Shown in pieces: positions 61,301-64,000 of a stretch of DNA of 64,000 nucleotides (position 1 is its first letter; every line of letters starts with the position of its first letter). The notes under the pieces are model-generated. The model had not been told where the DNA came from, searched no databases, and saw nothing but the letters and a program-made list of their open reading frames with translations. Both the position numbers and the translations under genes were made by a program. Source of the stretch: Mytilus trossulus (Eukaryota; Mollusca; Bivalvia; Mytilida; Mytilidae); NCBI RefSeq assembly GCF_036588685.1, contig NC_086379.1, positions 77,717,727 through 77,781,726 on the forward strand, read 5' to 3'.

Positions 61301-61434
61301 CGTACAAAGCTCAGAAAATAAGACAAGGAAAGGAGAAGTATCAGAATGATTACACATATAAATTAGATATTAAAAAAGCTTCAAAAGATAAGTATATAGC
61401 AGACGAAAAACACAGAGAAGGAAAAAAAAAATGA
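58375..61434 (+). CDS. Helitron ORF1: tandem repeats, C76-like protease and OTU protease (1019 aa)
   Basis: Function in transposition unknown; the domains predict removal of ubiquitin or processing of a polyprotein (inference). Order: Lys-rich start (RKSKKSKASKAKEQKLR); 16-aa repeat array at about 70-260; a papain-like domain at about 385-570 with Gln388, Cys401 in GKQCVSNCLSAI, and Asp523-Ser-His525 in MFDSHARN. That Q...C...DxH layout matches the herpesvirus tegument deubiquitinase family (peptidase C76). Next, an OTU domain at about 742-880 with Asp752-Gly-Asn-Cys755 and His869 in LQHYEVV; then a Lys-rich tail with KYxxD-type repeats. The ATG is three bases after an acceptor-like site. The OTU call is firm; the C76 call rests on the motif pattern only. 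The frame ends at TGA 61432-61434 right after a run of ten A; one A fewer would continue into the next segment. Confidence 0.85.
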   Translation: MARKSKKSKASKAKEQKLRMRERRLAEEALQQSTDIDNFEGESTDNGYPEGENTVNEFAVNKIEINDTVLTVNSVVNKRNHTDNELTVNSVVNHTERNHTDNKLTVNSVVNKRNHTDNELTVNSVVNIRNHTDNELTVNSVVNKRNHTVNELTVNSVVNKRNHSDNELTVNSVVNKRNHTVNELTVNSVVNKRNHTDNELTVNSVVNNTERNHTDNELTVNSVVNNTERNHTDNELTVNSVVKRNLTDNELTVNSDCNDTVTDLTGHTVANTTEQYQTVNELTTPSVDCNIHLVKTNLNNSELSKLKRYSDSIHNQLENKQACLGRNNKNDIDNKADKSVDSNLWKGEQKTGMHVNIRFENPVVLYDLSRSQVTLEQNNRVIQGSFHQGNTRFGENAGKQCVSNCLSAIVHSKLKPVFAWNKFYLDNILIEGNDIYTSVHGTNNYLCVEDLPEFVDLRNRIIHCRKKRSICAFVHDVDPDFDGVLPLDQALQYALIDSDGCFVTVRATTSLVIKQNNKIYMFDSHARNRFGLVDNYGSSIVFELPDIQAVYQHFCNFVQDDQSVPFDVTGITVAMQDTVDSNVDMTLQDNVQHIEIQDSVPILGYLDTKHSIEENETNEETIDNIKGGLLKKTKSRVSDFSNDIKSDRLMNISHNVSDDIESDRLMDISDDMESVDFSKVGSPCTFIKENEVSDIEMMSDCRSNFAFKPLDLCSKRKLCTIFNISSKEVNKTCSTESCNIGIPLETKPIIADGNCLFRAISYAVSQRQKFHTKVRQDIIKHSLSISCQLTSLLENQYDSVEEHISGRKMRENNSWGTALEIIAAADLLKTDIYTFYNGVWIKYSSSQIFTNSEINERAIYLQHNGDLQHYEVVLSVLPEMDIPLESNRVAMKRKCEQNDLFVSKKHKKLDQRASSLNDENNSSVKSSQKEIHSGKDVTEQQNVSKCEKQKLKYHTDSQLRYNKLSALKKKYSNDKSYKAQKIRQGKEKYQNDYTYKLDIKKASKDKYIADEKHREGKKK
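58582..59150 (+). repeat. 48-bp tandem repeat inside Helitron ORF1
   Basis: About 12 copies of TTGACTGTTAACTCTGTTGT, at 48 bp spacing with a few 54-bp variants that add an 'NTE'-type triplet pair. The repeat encodes NHTDNELTVNSVVNKR and keeps the frame throughout. The reverse strand is also open here (213 codons), a by-product of the period. Confidence 0.95.
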
Positions 61435-63040
61435 AAGCATTGAAAAATATAAAAATAATGATGAATTCAAAAATAAACTGAAACATGCAAGCATCCACAA
61501 ATATGCTACTGACAATGAACATCAAAATAGAATTAAACAGGCAAGCATTCACAAGTATGCTACTGATGATGAATATCAAACTAAGGTGAAACAGGCAAGC
61601 ATTCACAAGTATGCTACTGATGATGAATATCAAAATAAGGTGAAACAGGCAAGCATTCACAAGTATGCTACTGATGATGAACACAGAAGAAATGTTAAAT
61701 CTCAGATTTTGTCTAAAAGAATTCTTTCTAAAGAAGAAAGCAAAGACATAACAAAAGTTATTAAAAAATTTAAGAAAGATGTATGTGAAGGACCTGAATA
61801 TATTTGTGCTTGCTGTTTTAGACTTTGTTTTCAAAATCAAGTCATGGAATATAAGAAGGATTTGTATCAAAAGGATTCTGTAAAAGATGTAGCAGACACT
61901 TGCATTTCTGATAAGTATTTGCATAAATGTTTAGACGAATGCGAAGATGAATGTAAGTATCAAGGAACTAGTAGACAATCCCTTTGGATTTGTTACACAT
62001 GTCACAGAAAGATCCAGAAAGGAAAAGTGCCTGCTGAATCTTTTTTTAACAACTTATTATTAGATGATGTTCCTAATGAACTTAGCAAATTAAATCAACT
62101 AGAACAACATTTAATTTCTCTTAATATACCTTTCATGAAGATAATTGCTCTACCTAAAGGTGGCCAAAAGGCAGTTAATGGACCATGTGTTTGTGTACCG
62201 TCAGATATTTTTAAGGTAACTACTACTTTGCCTAGATCTGAAGATGACAATTGTTTAGTTAAAGTGAAGCTCAAAAGGAAATTACAGTATAAGGGTTATG
62301 AGGAATATCAATTTGTTGATACTAAACATTTAGAAGAAGCATTGCTATTTTTAAAAGAAAAAAATGAGTGGTATTCAAATATAGTAATCAATGAAAAGTG
62401 GTTGAACCCTATTCCTTTACAAAATAACGACTGTTGCCCTGAAGTAGAGAGCATGGACACTTCAACAACAACAAATGAAACGCTAAATGATAATTTGCAA
62501 GATAGGTCAAATACAGAGGAACAAACAAATGAAGCGGATACATACTTAGATGATACTTTACAGGGCGTTCAGTTGGACACATGTTTACAGCCTGCTGATA
62601 TTGCACAGGAAGCTTTAGATGCATTGTTTGATAAGGAATTCAATCTATCACCTGCAGAGGAAAATAACCCTGTAAGTCTTTTGAGAACAAAGGGTATTGA
62701 AGCTCAAACGTTTCCAGTACATTATCCTACAGGTAAAAACACATTGAATGAAGAGAGAGAAGAAAAGTTATCTTTATTAAGATATTTCAATCTGAGATTA
62801 ATGAGTGTAGAAAACCGATTTGCAAGAGATACTTCTTATATATTCTTTTGTCAATATATGTCTGAACTAGATAGAGTTATGTCAAATGTTCAAATTTCCT
62901 TAAGGAAAGGATCGGTGTTTTCAAATGGAAAGAAAGTAACAGGCAAAATGCTATGTGATAAAGACACATTACATGGGTTATTCCGAAAAGATGAGGCAAT
63001 AAAGTTTATGAAACCTGTAAGAGGAACACCTCCTTATTGA
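61433..63040 (+). CDS. Helitron ORF2 segment: Lys-rich repeats, Cys pairs, DUF6570-like region
   Basis: Open from 61433 (no ATG until 61586; the ATG-bounded part is 484 residues) to TGA at 63038-63040. It starts with 18-aa repeats (ASIHKYATDDEYQNKVKQ) that directly continue the KYxxD pattern at the end of ORF1, so both were one frame. Numbering from the ATG: CACCFRLC at 74-81 and ICYTCH about 55 residues later form a zinc-binding pattern. The stretch IPFMKIIALPKGGQKAVNG through KVKLKRKLQYKGYEEY is the DUF6570 signature of Helitron proteins. The end KPVRGTPPY followed by TGA and QAEQKNIFAM is a site where Trp is usual (PPYW). It is best read as part of the Rep-helicase protein, broken at both ends. 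Confidence 0.8.
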   Translation, partial: ESIEKYKNNDEFKNKLKHASIHKYATDNEHQNRIKQASIHKYATDDEYQTKVKQASIHKYATDDEYQNKVKQASIHKYATDDEHRRNVKSQILSKRILSKEESKDITKVIKKFKKDVCEGPEYICACCFRLCFQNQVMEYKKDLYQKDSVKDVADTCISDKYLHKCLDECEDECKYQGTSRQSLWICYTCHRKIQKGKVPAESFFNNLLLDDVPNELSKLNQLEQHLISLNIPFMKIIALPKGGQKAVNGPCVCVPSDIFKVTTTLPRSEDDNCLVKVKLKRKLQYKGYEEYQFVDTKHLEEALLFLKEKNEWYSNIVINEKWLNPIPLQNNDCCPEVESMDTSTTTNETLNDNLQDRSNTEEQTNEADTYLDDTLQGVQLDTCLQPADIAQEALDALFDKEFNLSPAEENNPVSLLRTKGIEAQTFPVHYPTGKNTLNEEREEKLSLLRYFNLRLMSVENRFARDTSYIFFCQYMSELDRVMSNVQISLRKGSVFSNGKKVTGKMLCDKDTLHGLFRKDEAIKFMKPVRGTPPY

Positions 63041-64000
63041 CAAGCTGAACAAAAGAATATTTTTGCTATGATTCGCCAGTTAGGTATTCCCACATTCTTT
63101 GCCTCGTTTTCTTCTGCAGACTTCAGATGGAAAGAAATCATAGAAACAATATTGAAGCAACAAGGAGATATTCGTAAGTTTGACGAACTTACTTGGGATG
63201 AAAAGTGCAAAGTCCTTTGTAGTAATCCTGTTACACCTGCACGAATGTTTGATCGTAGATTTAAAAGATTTCTAAAAGATGTTATAATGTCAGATGCTCA
63301 ACCAATTGGTCATGTGATAGACTACTTTTATAGAGTTGAATTTCAACAGAGAGGTTCTCCACACACGCACTGTTTGTTCTGGGTAGAAGATGCCCCAAAA
63401 TTTAATGAAGATGAAGATGATATTGTAACTGAGTTTGTTGACAAATATATAACATGTAAACTACCGCTGGAAACCGAGGACTCAGAGCTAAAAGACATTG
63501 TCACAACTGTACAACAACATAGCAAAACACATTCAAAAAGTTGTAGAAAAAAGGGAACTGTGTGTCGTTTTAATTTCCCAAGACCACCCTCTGAAAAAAC
63601 ATTTATATCACGCCCACCTAAGGATGATGAAGAAGAATGTAGTGTTGCTGATGACACTGATGAAGATGTTGACGATGATGTTGTTGAAAAACCAAAATCG
63701 GGAATTAGTTCATTAGAAGCTAAAAAGATATTAGAATCTCTATGGGCTGTAATCAAAGACTGTGAAAAGGAAAATTTAACTACTACGGAGTTATTCATAA
63801 GGGCAGGAGTATCTCAGGAAGATTTTCAAGAATGCTTTAGGTCAGTTACATATAGAAATACTGTGGTGTTAAAAAGAAACAAAAATGAAATGTTTATCAA
63901 TCAGTACAACCCGCATCTCCTGAAAGCATGGGATGCAAATATGGACATACAATACATATTAGATGCTTATTCTTGTGTTGTTTATATAATAAGTTACATC
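63041..64000 (+). pseudogene. Helitron Rep (HUH endonuclease) segment after the TGA; runs off the window
   Basis: Same frame as the preceding segment and open for 320 codons to the edge. Helitron_like_N features: FFASFSSADFRW, then DYFYRVEFQQRGSPHTHCLFW with HUH motif His-Thr-His at 63362-63370 (metal ligands). A Cys/His cluster (CRKKGTVCRFNFPRP) follows, then an acidic insert, and finally NPHLLKAWDANMDIQYIL and the start of the tyrosine motif DAYSCVVYIISY at the edge. These proteins nick DNA for rolling-circle transposition. Labelled pseudogene only because of the TGA at 63038; all visible catalytic residues are intact. Confidence 0.88.

Larger units (their letters stand above)
58373..64000 (+). 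mobile_element. Helitron, autonomous type, 3' part beyond the window
   Basis: Three consecutive open segments in the same direction cover a protease ORF, a repeat/Cys/DUF6570 segment and the HUH Rep domain. The helicase, which follows Rep in this class, should lie to the right of the window. Between the open segments are only a one-base frameshift and one TGA, so the copy is young. Neither terminus is inside the part I can define. Confidence 0.88.

Noticed and set aside
61370-61924. 184-codon minus-strand ORF
   Set aside because: Antisense of the Lys-rich 18-aa repeat of the Helitron; hydrophobic only because it is the complement of Lys/Asp codons.
63343-63798. 151-codon minus-strand ORF
   Set aside because: Shadow of the Rep domain coding strand, which has clear HUH motifs.

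Overview
This is a eukaryotic, AT-rich, intron-rich window from a repeat-heavy genome. Interspersed repeat families recur throughout it, on both strands and inside introns, and coding exons are short with GT-AG (once GC-AG) borders. The gene content (multi-exon chitinase with a chitin-binding domain, divergent PRD-type homeobox gene, DNAJB12/14-like J protein, Helitron) together with these repeats points to a bivalve mollusc, most likely a mussel (Mytilus-like). The species call is an inference, since no database could be searched. Exon borders were read by hand from splice sites and codon phase; all junctions quoted keep the frame.

Layout. (1) 1-12600, minus strand: 12 exons of a secreted GH18 chitinase with two N-terminal LDLa modules, a Thr-rich linker and a C-terminal ChtBD2 that runs off the left edge. 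Its introns hold foldback elements, minisatellites and two dead tandem copies of part of exon 7. (2) 12.6-21.2 kb: no host gene. It holds interspersed repeats, the 3' coding end and tail of a retroelement (minus), and the C-terminal coding scrap of a LINE reverse transcriptase (plus). (3) 21253-23467, plus: a compact four-exon homeobox gene with the intron between homeodomain positions 46 and 47 that is typical of the PRD class. (4) 26.8-28.2 kb: about 28 copies of a 51/52-bp minisatellite. (5) 28794-35732, plus: six exons of a small membrane J-domain protein related to DNAJB12/DNAJB14; its third intron carries a 1.9-kb TTAA-flanked transposon. (6) 36-58 kb: no host gene recognised. It has a 1.2-kb tandem duplication, foldback elements, 37-bp minisatellite arrays that belong to a larger duplication, a Helitron-like element with three 0.5-kb tandem units, and nested transposons in a degenerate tandem array. 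(7) 58.4-64.0 kb, plus: a recently active-looking Helitron. Its first ORF carries a 16-aa tandem repeat, a C76-like (herpesvirus-tegument-DUB-like) cysteine protease and an OTU cysteine protease. The following reading frame carries Lys-rich repeats, Cys pairs, a DUF6570-like region and the HUH-type Rep domain, and is cut by the window edge before the helicase.

The host genes show no sign of acting in one pathway. The most notable system is the Helitron with two different deubiquitinase-like protease domains in a separate leading ORF, interrupted by one homopolymer frameshift and one TGA codon.
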